Shown: positions 1 to 7,912, counted from the stretch's first letter. The stretch: DNA of 64,000 bases from Gammaproteobacteria bacterium (GCA_016744995.1 JADGDG010000011.1:1-64000); one strand, 5' to 3'. Program-made: numbers and translations. The notes: generated by a model not told the origin, from the letters alone.

Positions 1-78
1 GAATTAACTCCCCGATGTTGGAAAGATAAGTTTGAGGCTGATCCTCTTTTATCAGATTTGGCTAGGTTGGGGAAATAG
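1..78 (+). CDS. C-terminal tail of a truncated protein
   Basis: The first 25 codons of the window form an open frame that runs in from the left edge and stops with TAG at 76-78. The residues include a charged stretch followed by FEADPLLSDLARLGK. Tails of the type DPRFxxLLRRLG are common at the ends of TPR-repeat proteins and TPR-containing cyclases, so this may be such an end. Only the tail is visible, so the family is a guess. It overlaps a broken gene on the other strand, which suggests that a rearrangement joined the two. Confidence 0.35.
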   Translation, partial: ELTPRCWKDKFEADPLLSDLARLGK

Positions 79-175
79 AATCGCAGATTGATCGCTTACC
101 TTCTTCTATAGGTTGACCACTTGTAGCCATATTGTCTGCAAGCAAGACATAATTGTAAATAGACTCAATATCCAT
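62..175 (-). pseudogene. N-terminal fragment of a DSP/PTP-like phosphatase family gene
   Basis: Reading from the ATG at 175 on the minus strand gives 37 residues. The first 24 or so include NYVLLADNMATSGQPIEEG. This matches the conserved start of the small tyrosine-phosphatase-like family (typically NYxxISDxxATSGQPTEEQ), whose members normally run to about 150 residues. The match ends after GQPIEEG and the frame soon reaches a stop at 62-64, so the catalytic half with its CxxGxxR loop is missing. An AGGAG lies directly against the ATG. It follows the GFA-like gene on the same strand and was probably its operon partner before the truncation. The family call rests on this short motif only. Confidence 0.45.
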
Positions 176-188
176 CTCCTAAACCTGC

Positions 189-572
189 TTATTTTTCTTT
201 GCTAAGATGTAATAACTTATGGGCATGCAGCTCCCAATTTTTACCATCAAATTTTTCAACAACTATTTCCTCAGGCTGGGGCTCAAGACAACGAACATTG
301 ATATCAAACCCATCAGGATTGGAACGTGGTATATAAAATGATTTTATACCACAAGTTTTACAAAATTTATGCTTAGCCTCAGCAGAGTCAAATGTGTACG
401 TTGATAGATTATTCTCACCCTGTAGAAGTTTAAATTTAGATTTTGGGACAATTAAATGTAAATAGCCAGATTTTGAACAAATACTGCAATTACAATCCTG
501 GCACTCAATTTTTTCAGGCGCTTCAATCTCAAATTGAACTGCACCACAATGACAACCACCTTTATATATCAT
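189..572 (-). CDS. GFA/CENP-V family protein
   Basis: The product is a 127-residue protein with the cysteine pattern of the GFA (glutathione-dependent formaldehyde-activating, CENP-V) zinc fold. C7-H-C9 occurs in GGCHCGAVQFE, a CxxCxCxxC cluster lies at 24-32, and FCKTCGIKSFYIPRSNP lies in the second half. Length and order of motifs are normal for single-domain members. The founding enzyme promotes glutathione-formaldehyde adduct formation, but most homologues have no proven substrate, so only the fold is assigned. It sits upstream of the truncated phosphatase fragment on the same strand. The start ATG at 572 is the first in frame. Confidence 0.85.
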   Translation of the reverse strand: MIYKGGCHCGAVQFEIEAPEKIECQDCNCSICSKSGYLHLIVPKSKFKLLQGENNLSTYTFDSAEAKHKFCKTCGIKSFYIPRSNPDGFDINVRCLEPQPEEIVVEKFDGKNWELHAHKLLHLSKEK

Positions 573-612
573 GACACTCTTTCTTTTTTCTCATATTTGA
601 CAGACAACATCA

Positions 613-764
613 CTAAATAACTGTTCCTGGATAGTACGCACTGAGTATCAGCTTCTATTGTTTATTATTGTGTGATTTGACGCAGTCCGAGCACAATAAT
701 AAACAATAGAAGTTGATACGGTCTTTCGGTAAATAATGTTCATTATTTAAAAACAGTTATTTAG
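613..764. mobile_element. MITE-like element with 13-bp terminal inverted repeats
   Basis: CTAAATAACTGTT at 613-625 is exactly inverted as AACAGTTATTTAG at 752-764. Between them lies a second, longer inverted repeat. The 152-bp unit has no coding capacity. A TA dinucleotide lies inside both ends and could be a TA target duplication, as with IS630/Tc1-type elements, but no longer target duplication is visible. The right end overlaps the stop codon of the homocysteine methyltransferase homologue, at 761-763. Mobility is inferred only from the structure. Confidence 0.55.
645..719. repeat. 28-bp inner inverted repeat (long hairpin)
   Basis: The arms at 645-672 and 692-719 match at 27 of 28 positions, and the one difference would be a G-U pair in RNA. 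The spacer is 19 nt. The hairpin forms the centre of the MITE-like element and lies just past the 3' end of the gene to its right, so it could also act in transcription termination or mRNA stability. There is no T-run immediately after either arm. Confidence 0.8.
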
Positions 765-1666
765 GTATTGTTGGCAATATAACGTAAATGTTCACCATCA
801 GTTCCACAACAGCCGCCAAGAATTTTAACCCCATATCGAGTATTCAGCTCAAGCATTAACCGTCCCCATCCAGAAACACTATCAGCTTCTAGCTGCTCTG
901 CTTCATCAAGCTCAAAATGTTCTAATGAAGAAGCATTAGCCTGACAGCCAATCAGTCTTTCAAACAGCTTTATTGGCTGTTCCTCAGGACAGATAAATGA
1001 TGGGAAAGCACAATTAACCATATATCCCAGTGGATTTATAATAGTATTATTATCAATGCGATCAATAACATCTGATAGTGAAGAGCCATCCAGTACCTGA
1101 CCCTTTTTTGAGACAACAAAGCTGATAATGTATGGAATGTCGGTTTCTTCCATTGCTTTGGCAATACCCAATGCTTCATCAGCACCTGGAAGTGTTTCTG
1201 CAATGAGAACATCAACCTCACCACTCGCAAGTTGTTCAATTTGCCAGGAATGAAATTGTTGTGCCTCTGCTTCAGACAAGCCTTCATCAGGTTGATAACA
1301 GTCATTTTTGCAGCCTATTAATCCAGCAATTTTTATTTTATCAGTATAATTTTTTTGCTTCTGGCGGAATTCTTTCAGGAAAGTAACCGCATCAGCATTG
1401 ATTGAGATTGGTACATCTGATGAAATAACCCTTAAATAATTTGCCCTCCATGTTGGAGTGCACACAATAAGCGGCATATTTGAATTTTGGGCAATATCAA
1501 CATACTCTTGATAAATGCCCAGCAGTGCTGCTTTTCCTTGCTTATTATAAATTAGCGGTGCATTTAATAATTTTGGATGTAATTCAATATCACTCGAACG
1601 CCTTAAGCGCTCTACAACAGCTGCTTCCATTAAAATTTTATTATGACTATCAATTAGTTGTTTCAT
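761..1666 (-). CDS. Homocysteine S-methyltransferase family protein
   Basis: The 301-residue product carries the C-terminal zinc-site motif GGCCGTDGEHL (C286, C287) of the Pfam S-methyl_trans family (MmuM/BHMT/MetH N-terminal domain). A further cysteine of the site is probably the one in MVNCAFPS. Known members move a methyl group from S-methylmethionine, betaine or a similar donor to homocysteine to make methionine. The donor here is not evident. The usual N-terminal DGGxGxEL is replaced by LMEAAVVERLRR, which occurs in a divergent subgroup. The stop codon lies inside the right end of the MITE-like element. MetR, a methionine-pathway regulator, is encoded 3 kb away, but no link is shown. Confidence 0.8.
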   Translation of the reverse strand: MKQLIDSHNKILMEAAVVERLRRSSDIELHPKLLNAPLIYNKQGKAALLGIYQEYVDIAQNSNMPLIVCTPTWRANYLRVISSDVPISINADAVTFLKEFRQKQKNYTDKIKIAGLIGCKNDCYQPDEGLSEAEAQQFHSWQIEQLASGEVDVLIAETLPGADEALGIAKAMEETDIPYIISFVVSKKGQVLDGSSLSDVIDRIDNNTIINPLGYMVNCAFPSFICPEEQPIKLFERLIGCQANASSLEHFELDEAEQLEADSVSGWGRLMLELNTRYGVKILGGCCGTDGEHLRYIANNT

Positions 1667-1750
1667 ATTTTTGCCATTGTATTTCCCTCTATAGTTAGTA
1701 GAAGGTGTCTATATTAACGATGGAAGTTTATGGTACAAACCAAGATTTTT

Positions 1751-2125
1751 TTATGTAATGGCAGGCATACCATACAGGAATGCTCCTATTAAAAAGAAAA
1801 TAGTAAGACCGACAGATGCCTTGTGTTTTAATTTGTAAAAGAAAACTTGTTGTACAGCTCTAAATAACCATAAGCATGATATTAACACTAACAATGAATT
1901 ACCTAGCTGTGTATTTAATAATTCATGAGTATGTACAAATGATACATAAGCAAAGATAAAAAAAATAAATGTAATACTTATATTTAAAACCTGTATCGTT
2001 GCTTTATTTAGATTGTTTAATGTTCCTAATGTCTCTGGCCATTTGAATATTTTCCAGAATAGTACGTGAAAAATAATAAGTACAACTGAGTAGACACCAC
2101 CAGCAATGATAAATATTTCATTCAT
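1751..2125 (-). CDS. Small four-helix inner-membrane protein, unknown function
   Basis: The 124-residue product has four predicted membrane segments, at about 5-27, 45-65, 75-92 and 100-120. There are short charged loops and no catalytic motif. Aromatic residues are frequent (WKIFKW, WLFRAVQQVFFYKL). The layout resembles small conserved hypothetical membrane proteins of proteobacteria, but I do not recognise a named family. It stands alone between the methyltransferase and a secreted protein gene on the same strand, with gaps of about 60-85 bp that allow co-transcription. Confidence 0.6.
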   Translation of the reverse strand: MNEIFIIAGGVYSVVLIIFHVLFWKIFKWPETLGTLNNLNKATIQVLNISITFIFFIFAYVSFVHTHELLNTQLGNSLLVLISCLWLFRAVQQVFFYKLKHKASVGLTIFFLIGAFLYGMPAIT

Positions 2126-2188
2126 ATTTCTTCACATAATTAAGATAGTGAGACGTGCTGGATTTATACCCATAATATAGCTCTGAAA

Positions 2189-2623
2189 CTAATTTTCATT
2201 TAGTTTCAGCTTAGCATCTTCAATTGCAACAGCCATTCTAAATACAGGCTTACCTGTTTTATATTTACCCCATAATAGAGATTTTGGTTTACCACATTCT
2301 TTAGCCGTATCTACTTCAATAGAATAAACAATAGCCTCCGGATTTTTAAAAGATTGTTTCAAACTACCACAAATCAAACCTATATATTTAATTTGTTTGT
2401 CAATTGATAATTTGAGCTTATTCTTCACTATCCGTCTGGTTTGTAACTCAAAGAATTCAGCAGGTGAATTGTTGCTGCAAGCAGATGAAAAACCAATTAT
2501 CAATTCCACAGCACTTCCATTATTTACATCAGCACTATTCGCAGGTCGTATATTTTCACAGCTGGAAAATACATTTTTTGCATACAATATAAATAAAAAT
2601 AATAGTAAAATTTTTTTTAGCAT
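2189..2623 (-). CDS. Secreted protein of unknown function
   Basis: The 144-residue product starts with a typical Sec signal (MLKKILLLFLFILYAKNVFS), so the mature form begins near residue 21 with SCENIRPANS. The mature part has five cysteines (C22, one in SSAC, one in LICG, one in KECG, and so on), suggesting periplasmic disulfides. No family motif is recognised. It is AT-rich like its neighbours and is followed upstream by about 200 bp without a clear gene. Confidence 0.55.
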   Translation of the reverse strand: MLKKILLLFLFILYAKNVFSSCENIRPANSADVNNGSAVELIIGFSSACSNNSPAEFFELQTRRIVKNKLKLSIDKQIKYIGLICGSLKQSFKNPEAIVYSIEVDTAKECGKPKSLLWGKYKTGKPVFRMAVAIEDAKLKLNEN

Positions 2624-2820
2624 CGATGATTAACTCCTATATTTTATTACATGCAACGCCAGGTTGTTTGTTCACAGGGACTTTGTTTAAAAAAAACATC
2701 AAACCCACTCATTTTTTGATAATTACTATGTACTTATATCCGCTGTAGATCTTGTTGGCATAAACAGGCTCATATGGGTTAAAGATTTTGTTTCTATTTT
2801 TTCTTCCGGACACATGCTTG

Positions 2821-3375
2821 TTATACAAGTTTTGTATTTGGTGTTAATACTCCGTTATAGCTAACTAACTTACCAACCATTGGTAATGTTAATGTAACTG
2901 AGAATTCATACATGCCATTTTTTATGCGTTTATATGCATGAGAAGATGGAAATAACCAGGTTGGCATAGGAACCCCCATAAATTTCACTTTTCTCTGAAT
3001 CCAATACCATCCCCCATCTAGAATTTTTACTCCGAGGTTTAGTGATAACTTGCCAGTCGTTTCACTCCAGTACCCAGTTGGATAATGCCCATTTGGGGTA
3101 AACACTGAAACCATTCTTTGATTTGAATTAAACTGACGAATCCAATGTAGTGATCCACCCTGGTGTGCAATGAAAACCTTCAAGTTTTGTTTTCCTGCAC
3201 TATTGGGCAATCCGAGTTTTATTGCTAACTTGCGTCCTATTACTCCAGCTAAACCTGAACCAAACTCAAGATTTACTATACCAGATAGCTCTCCACCATT
3301 CCTATGTAAGTCTTGAAGTAAAGGATCAAGCTCAGAAAAATTTTTTCCAAACCATTTAATAACAGGATTATGCAT
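2821..3375 (-). CDS. DUF4166 domain protein
   Basis: The product is about 184 residues. The pattern LLQDLHRNGGELSGIVNLEFG, followed by GLAGVIGRKLAIKLGLP and a W-x-R-x-F block (LHWIRQFNSNQRMVSVF), matches my recall of DUF4166, a domain of unknown function often attached to saccharopine-dehydrogenase-like or epimerase proteins. Here it stands alone. A TTG at 3396 would add seven residues and overlap the upstream gene by 4 bp. I prefer the ATG at 3375, though neither start has a good ribosome-binding site. The tight link to the LptA-like gene upstream suggests one transcript and an envelope role (inference). Confidence 0.6.
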   Translation of the reverse strand: MHNPVIKWFGKNFSELDPLLQDLHRNGGELSGIVNLEFGSGLAGVIGRKLAIKLGLPNSAGKQNLKVFIAHQGGSLHWIRQFNSNQRMVSVFTPNGHYPTGYWSETTGKLSLNLGVKILDGGWYWIQRKVKFMGVPMPTWLFPSSHAYKRIKNGMYEFSVTLTLPMVGKLVSYNGVLTPNTKLV

Positions 3376-3392
3376 GTGTAACTCGTAATACC

Positions 3393-3827
3393 TCAATAAT
3401 TTGTTAGCAAACTTTCAAGAATAAAATCACCTTTTTGTCCAATCATACGATCACCATTTTCGTTTGTAAGCGTATAGTTAAAAAGAATTACCTTGTTTTC
3501 AAGTCTGTAATAATATGCTTTTCTTGCATCTCCAAACATAAGTTTTTTACCAGAAGCATTAAATTGTTTAAATTTAACTGGACTACCATAAGCCTCTGCC
3601 TTAATGGTAATGTTGTTTTCTTTAAACTCAATAACTTTATCTGCTTTAAGTTCAAATTCATTTGTTGTTATAACAACATTATTTTTATAGGTGTTGACAC
3701 CTTTTTTAAAGTCAATAATTGAGTCTTGTGATTTTATAAGCAAACCATTGCTTTTTTTTAATTCAACAGAAAGAGCACTCTGTGAAATAAAAATAATAAA
3801 TAGTGCGCTAAGTAAAAGAATTTTCAT
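3393..3827 (-). CDS. LptA/OstA-like periplasmic protein
   Basis: The 144-residue product has a signal peptide (MKILLLSALFIIFISQSALS). The body is made of alternating beta strands in the style of the OstA N-terminal domain found in LptA, LptC and LptD: DSIIDFKKGVNTYKNNVVI, ELKADKVIEF, KKLMFGDARKAYYYRLENKV, GDRMIGQKGDFIL. Those proteins carry lipopolysaccharide across the periplasm. True LptA is usually about 170-190 residues and encoded beside lptB and lptC, which are absent here, so this is probably an accessory paralogue. Its end overlaps the possible TTG start of the DUF4166 gene. Confidence 0.65.
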   Translation of the reverse strand: MKILLLSALFIIFISQSALSVELKKSNGLLIKSQDSIIDFKKGVNTYKNNVVITTNEFELKADKVIEFKENNITIKAEAYGSPVKFKQFNASGKKLMFGDARKAYYYRLENKVILFNYTLTNENGDRMIGQKGDFILESLLTNY

Positions 3828-4234
3828 AATTAATATCTGATCCTTTCTCCCGTTATCAACTATAACAAATCAAGAAAAAACATTATATCAGATATTGACT
3901 ACAGTTAATCTACTGATATTTTTCATGTTTATTTCCAGATTTGAGTGAGTATTTTAATTATCTCAGCTTGGTTCTAATCAATTGAATTAAACAAACGTTA
4001 TAAAGTGTCTTTTTCCAATATTCAGGCTTTTATGCTTCATCTGAAAACTGAATGTGTTTTATTATTCCTTATACTCCAGGCTACAAATGAGCTAGAATAA
4101 GCTATTCATAAAAAATGTACTCTAAATTGAATGACCGCTTCACGACCTAAGCAGCAATTTGTTGATTGTTTGAAAATCAAGAGAAAAAGAAGTGGCGGCG
4201 TTCAAATAAATGCGTGTAAAACGACTGCAAGATA

Positions 4235-4330
4235 TACTGGTGCAACCAATTGGGGCCGCTGCAAGCACATCCATGTAGCGCTTGATGAAAACATCCATGT
4301 TTTCAGACACCCCAATAGGTTGCACCAGCA
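4235..4330 (-). repeat. Hairpin unit A of the inverted duplication
   Basis: Stem arms at 4235-4255 and 4310-4330 pair at 19 of 21 positions around a loop of 54 nt. Read on the minus strand, the loop contains ACATGGATG and then AAGCGCTACATGGATGTGCTTG. These match unit B (CCATGGATGG and AAGCGTTACATGGACGTACTTG) at nearly every position, while the stem sequences differ. Confidence 0.75.
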
Positions 4331-4547
4331 TACCTTACATTCTCTTAAGGCATTTATTCTCTCTGGGAGTGTCCAAAATCAAAAGCAAGGAAAAAGCCAG
4401 AGCAACAGCTAACCCCCTTAATCCCCCTTTGAAAAAGGCAGAAGTAACAGCACAATAGCTCAAGCAAATGGGCTCCTATGCTTTTGATTTTTCTTTGCTT
4501 TTGGACAACACCAGTGAGGGCAACTGAGGTAGAAGAGTGTGCACGAT

Positions 4548-4641
4548 ACTGGTCCGTCTAACTGGGGTGTTTGGAGCCATGGATGGCGACAGCAAGCGTT
4601 ACATGGACGTACTTGAAGCGTCCCCAGTTAGACGGGCCAGT
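4548..4641 (+). repeat. Hairpin unit B of the inverted duplication
   Basis: Stem arms at 4548-4567 and 4622-4641 pair at 19 of 20 positions, and the exception would be a G-U pair. The 54-nt loop is homologous to that of unit A read on the other strand. The stem inner end GGGG/CCCC and the outer end ACTGG/CCAGT are shared. The middle of the stem has changed on both arms together. Confidence 0.75.
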
Positions 4642-4805
4642 GTCGGGTGCAATCGACAGGCTCAGCATTTCGTCCGAACGCCCCCCTTCTTTTTCTCTTG
4701 ATTTTCAAATTACTGCTATGGTCACAAAGCAACCATTTATTTAAAAGTGCACAAATTTATGAAACACTATAAAATACATAACGACTCATAAAAAAGGTTC
4801 GCATT

Positions 4806-5744
4806 ATGGATCTGGAAATCCGTCATCTGAAAACACTGGTTGGTCTGAAAGAAAGCGGTAGTTTAGTGGCTACTGCAGAACAACTGAATCTCTCTCAGTC
4901 CGCATTATCACACCAGCTTAAAGTCCTGGAAGCTTATCTGGGAACACCGGTACTGGTTAGAAAAACCCGTCCTATGCGCTTTACCCCGGCAGGTCAGAAA
5001 TTACTTGAACTGGCGGATAAAGTATTGCCCATGGTGAAACAAACTGAACAGCAGTTATCCCGAATTAAAACAGGTAATAGCGGCAGTCTTCATATTGGAG
5101 TTGAATGTCATAGCTGCTTCGACTGGTTGATGCCGACATTAAATCAATATCGCCTGGATTGGTCTGATGTTGAACTGGATTTATTAACCGGTTTTAACCT
5201 GAATCCAACTGACTCTTTGTTGCGCTCTAATATTGATTTGATCATTACGTCTGATATTCGCACCAGTGATGAGATCACCTATATCCCCTTGTTCAAATAT
5301 CAATTATTACTGGCCGTTTCCGCACAACACCCACTGGCCTCTGAAGCCTGTATTTTTGCTGAAGATATGTATGATGATACCTTAATCACCTACCCGGTTG
5401 AACGTGAACGCCTGGATATTTTTACTCGATTTTTAGCACCGGCAGGTGTAGAACCCAGCCTGGTCCGACATTCACAGGTCAATGCCATGACCTTGCAGCT
5501 GATTGCCAGTAATCGCGGTGTTGCCGCATTACCTTGCTGGGTGCTTAATAAAAAAGTATTGCAGCAATATGGAATTAAAGCCCTGCCTTTAGGAGAACAA
5601 GGCTGCTGGGGTACACTCTATGCGGCTATTCGCAATGAAGATGCTCAACAGGCTTATTTTACTGCCTTTATTAAACAGGCAAAACAAGTCATAGAAACTC
5701 ATCTTGAAGGTATTACCCCCATAGATAGCGCTACAACAAAATAA
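4806..5744 (+). CDS. metR: LysR-family regulator MetR
   Basis: The 312-residue product has a LysR winged helix at residues 1-60 (LSQSALSHQLKVLEAYLG) and a substrate-binding domain after about 90. The segments GVECHSCFDWLMPTLNQY, DLLTGFN and DLIITSDI are diagnostic of MetR, which uses homocysteine as co-effector to control methionine and folate-linked genes. An AAGG lies about 10 nt before the ATG. No metE or metH is in the window, so its targets lie elsewhere. The last base of its stop codon is the first base of the next gene's ATG, an unusual coupling to a glycosyltransferase. Confidence 0.92.
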   Translation: MDLEIRHLKTLVGLKESGSLVATAEQLNLSQSALSHQLKVLEAYLGTPVLVRKTRPMRFTPAGQKLLELADKVLPMVKQTEQQLSRIKTGNSGSLHIGVECHSCFDWLMPTLNQYRLDWSDVELDLLTGFNLNPTDSLLRSNIDLIITSDIRTSDEITYIPLFKYQLLLAVSAQHPLASEACIFAEDMYDDTLITYPVERERLDIFTRFLAPAGVEPSLVRHSQVNAMTLQLIASNRGVAALPCWVLNKKVLQQYGIKALPLGEQGCWGTLYAAIRNEDAQQAYFTAFIKQAKQVIETHLEGITPIDSATTK

Positions 5745-7021
5745 TGAATTCAGATATTATTCTTTTTATTGGTCACCTCTGGCCTGAACCCACCTCCTCT
5801 GCAGCAGGTTATCGAACACTTGCTCTGCTTAAAGCCATTGTTAATGATACCTGTCCCAATATTGGAACAAAGCATAATAAACACTGGCAGCTTCATTTTG
5901 CCTGTGCCGCTGACAAAACTGAATTTTACTTTGATTTAGAAAAGCAGGGGATCATTTGTCATGAGATAAAACTGAATGATGACTCTTTTGATGAGCTTGT
6001 TAAAGGCTTAAAGCCAAAAATCGTTTTTTATGACCGCTTCATCACCGAGGAACAATTCGCCCCTCGTGTTCATGAACAATGCCCAGATGCAATTAATATC
6101 CTTGATACTCAAGATTTACATTTTCTACGCAGAGCACGTCAAAAAGCACTCAAAAGTGATCAAAAAATCAATTTGCATTCCGATGATGCCATTCGTGAAA
6201 TAGCCGCTATTTTACGTTGTGATCTCAGCCTGATCATTTCAACTTATGAAATGCAGTTATTAGTCCAGGAATTTAAAATTTCACCCGACATTCTACATTA
6301 TTGCCCTTTTATGTTGACACTGGATCAAACTGCTCATCAGGACTCATTTTCAGCACGGGAACATTTTGTCATGATCGGCAATTTTCTTCACCCGCCAAAC
6401 TGGGATGCTGTACTCTGGTGTTACCAATCCATCTGGCCTCTGATTCGGAAACAGATGCCTCAGGCTCAAATACACATCTATGGGGCCTATTGTTCAGATA
6501 AAGTCAGACAATTACACCAGCCGGATAAAGGTTTTATTATCAAGGGTCGAGCAGAAGATGCTATTGAAACACTGAGACATTACCGGGTAAATCTTGCCCC
6601 CTTACGTTTTGGCGCGGGAATTAAGGGGAAAATTGCCGATGGTTTTATTGCCGGAACACCCTGTGTAACAACCGATATCGGTCATGAAGGCATGGCTGAT
6701 AATCTGGCCTGGGGAGGTTTGTTGACCTCCAGAAACAAAAATGGACATCAGAACGAACAGCAAATTGCACAAGCTGCCATTGATTTATATAAAGATGCTT
6801 CGCTTTGGCAGATCAGTCAGCAAAATGCTGAGCAGATAGTGAGTAAACGGTTTGATGAAAATCAGCATTCATCAGCTTTTATAACTCGTTTACATCAGCT
6901 AATAGAAACTATTTCTGAGCATAGAAAAAATAACTTTTATGGTCAGATATTACGTCATAATCTCTATCGCAGTCAGTATTTTATGAGCAAGTGGATTGAA
7001 GAAAAAAATAAAGAGAAATAG
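5744..7021 (+). CDS. Glycosyltransferase, GT4-like
   Basis: The 425-residue product begins like GT-B sugar transferases (HLWPEPTSSAAGYRTLALLKA). Its C-terminal half has the typical nucleotide-sugar site pattern: FVMIGNFLHPPNWDAVLW, IHIYGAY, FIIKGRAEDAIETLRHYRVNLAPLRFGAGIKGKIADGF, then an E in GHEGM. These enzymes add a sugar to a lipid, polysaccharide or protein acceptor in the cytoplasm. The acceptor is unknown. The gene starts on the stop codon of metR, so it is probably translationally coupled to it. It is followed by about 105 bp before the motor genes. Confidence 0.85.
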   Translation: MNSDIILFIGHLWPEPTSSAAGYRTLALLKAIVNDTCPNIGTKHNKHWQLHFACAADKTEFYFDLEKQGIICHEIKLNDDSFDELVKGLKPKIVFYDRFITEEQFAPRVHEQCPDAINILDTQDLHFLRRARQKALKSDQKINLHSDDAIREIAAILRCDLSLIISTYEMQLLVQEFKISPDILHYCPFMLTLDQTAHQDSFSAREHFVMIGNFLHPPNWDAVLWCYQSIWPLIRKQMPQAQIHIYGAYCSDKVRQLHQPDKGFIIKGRAEDAIETLRHYRVNLAPLRFGAGIKGKIADGFIAGTPCVTTDIGHEGMADNLAWGGLLTSRNKNGHQNEQQIAQAAIDLYKDASLWQISQQNAEQIVSKRFDENQHSSAFITRLHQLIETISEHRKNNFYGQILRHNLYRSQYFMSKWIEEKNKEK

Positions 7022-7126
7022 CTCACACAGCTGAGATATAAAAGACAGTTAAACTTGCCAGTCAACTGTGCTGGTCTATAGTTGTAGTAGACAAATCTTA
7101 ACTCTATAACTCTGGGTACTGTTTTT

Positions 7127-7912
7127 ATGGATTTTGCTTCTCTTGTTGGCATTTTTTCTGGTTTTGCCCTGATCCTTTCTGCCATATTATTAGGTGGCAA
7201 TTTAACGACATTTATCAATGTCCCCGGGATGATGATCGTCTTTGGCGGAACCATTTCTGCAACTTTATTAACATTCCCATTAAAAGATATTTTAACCGCA
7301 TTTAAAAGTGCCTTTATTGTTTTTGGAAGCAGCAAGCAGCAGCCCGTTCAAGTGATTCAAATCATGCTTCAACTGACTCAACTCAGTCGCAGAAAAGGTT
7401 TACTTGCGCTCTCTGAAGTAAAAACAAACTCACCTTTTTTAAAGCGTGCCTGTAATCTCATTGCCGACGCCTCTGATGAACAAATGATCCGCCATGTTCT
7501 GCGCACCGAAATTAACTCAATGAAAGCCCGGCATTTTAACACTCAGGATGTGTTTAAAAAAATGGCCACATTTGCACCCGCATTCGGCATGTTAGGCACA
7601 TTGATTGGTTTAATTCAGATGTTGAGCACTCTGGATGATCCCTCTACTATTGGCCCCTCAATGGCAGTTGCATTATTAACTACTTTTTATGGTTCCTTAT
7701 TAGCAACAGTTGTGTTTCTACCCATTGCCGGCAAGTTAAAATCTCGTACCATGTTTGAAGTCATTAACCTCGAAATTATGTTTGAAGGGGCTATTTGTAT
7801 TCTCAAAGATAATAATCAGTTGTCCGTTTATGAAAAATTATCCTCTTATTTATCCAGAACACAGCGTCCATCAATGGGCGGCAGCTCTAAAAAGTCAACG
7901 AAAAAGAAATAA
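7127..7912 (+). CDS. pomA: Flagellar motor stator protein PomA/MotA
   Basis: The 261-residue product has four membrane segments (near 4-24, 33-50, 150-170 and 183-203). The conserved core FAPAFGMLGTLIGLIQMLS-x-LDDP and IGPSMAVALLTTFYGSLLA is typical of PomA-class stators and reads closer to Vibrio PomA than to E. coli MotA. With its partner it forms the ion channel that turns flagella. Sodium rather than proton use is inferred from this similarity only. The next gene starts 2 bp after the stop. Confidence 0.9.
   Translation: MDFASLVGIFSGFALILSAILLGGNLTTFINVPGMMIVFGGTISATLLTFPLKDILTAFKSAFIVFGSSKQQPVQVIQIMLQLTQLSRRKGLLALSEVKTNSPFLKRACNLIADASDEQMIRHVLRTEINSMKARHFNTQDVFKKMATFAPAFGMLGTLIGLIQMLSTLDDPSTIGPSMAVALLTTFYGSLLATVVFLPIAGKLKSRTMFEVINLEIMFEGAICILKDNNQLSVYEKLSSYLSRTQRPSMGGSSKKSTKKK

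Larger units (their letters stand above)
4150..4720. repeat. Inverted duplication of about 540 bp with nested hairpins
   Basis: The outer arms contain a perfect 24-bp inverted repeat at 4169-4192 and 4686-4709. With gaps it extends outward (AGCAGCAATTT against AGCAGTAATTT) and inward to GGCGTTC. Inside are two homologous hairpins in opposite orientation (4235-4330 and 4548-4641). Further in is an inverted pair, GTCCAAAA near 4371 and TTTTGGAC near 4498. All three pairs are symmetric about position 4439. The region is therefore two diverged copies of a unit of about 270 bp placed head to head. It encodes no protein. Confidence 0.8.
3828..4805. other. Non-coding region of 978 bp
   Basis: No convincing gene lies here. 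The frames at 4131-4412 (+) and 4140-4331 (-) are by-products of the inverted repeats and have no recognisable protein features. The first 300 bp are AT-rich and presumably hold the promoter of the LptA-like/DUF4166 pair. The stretch from about 4150 to 4720 is a structured inverted duplication. The last 80 bp carry the metR promoter region. I could not make out a MetR box (TGAA-N5-TTCA). Confidence 0.7.

Noticed and set aside
2690..2815. Minus-strand frame reading NPYEPVYANKIYSGYKYIVIIKK after the DUF4166 gene
   Set aside because: About 40 codons without a recognisable family or clear start, in AT-rich DNA. Chance cannot be excluded.
4131..4412. Open frames on both strands inside the inverted duplication
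   Set aside because: They follow from the palindromic DNA, have no domain, no ribosome-binding site and odd composition (many His, Gln and Ser).
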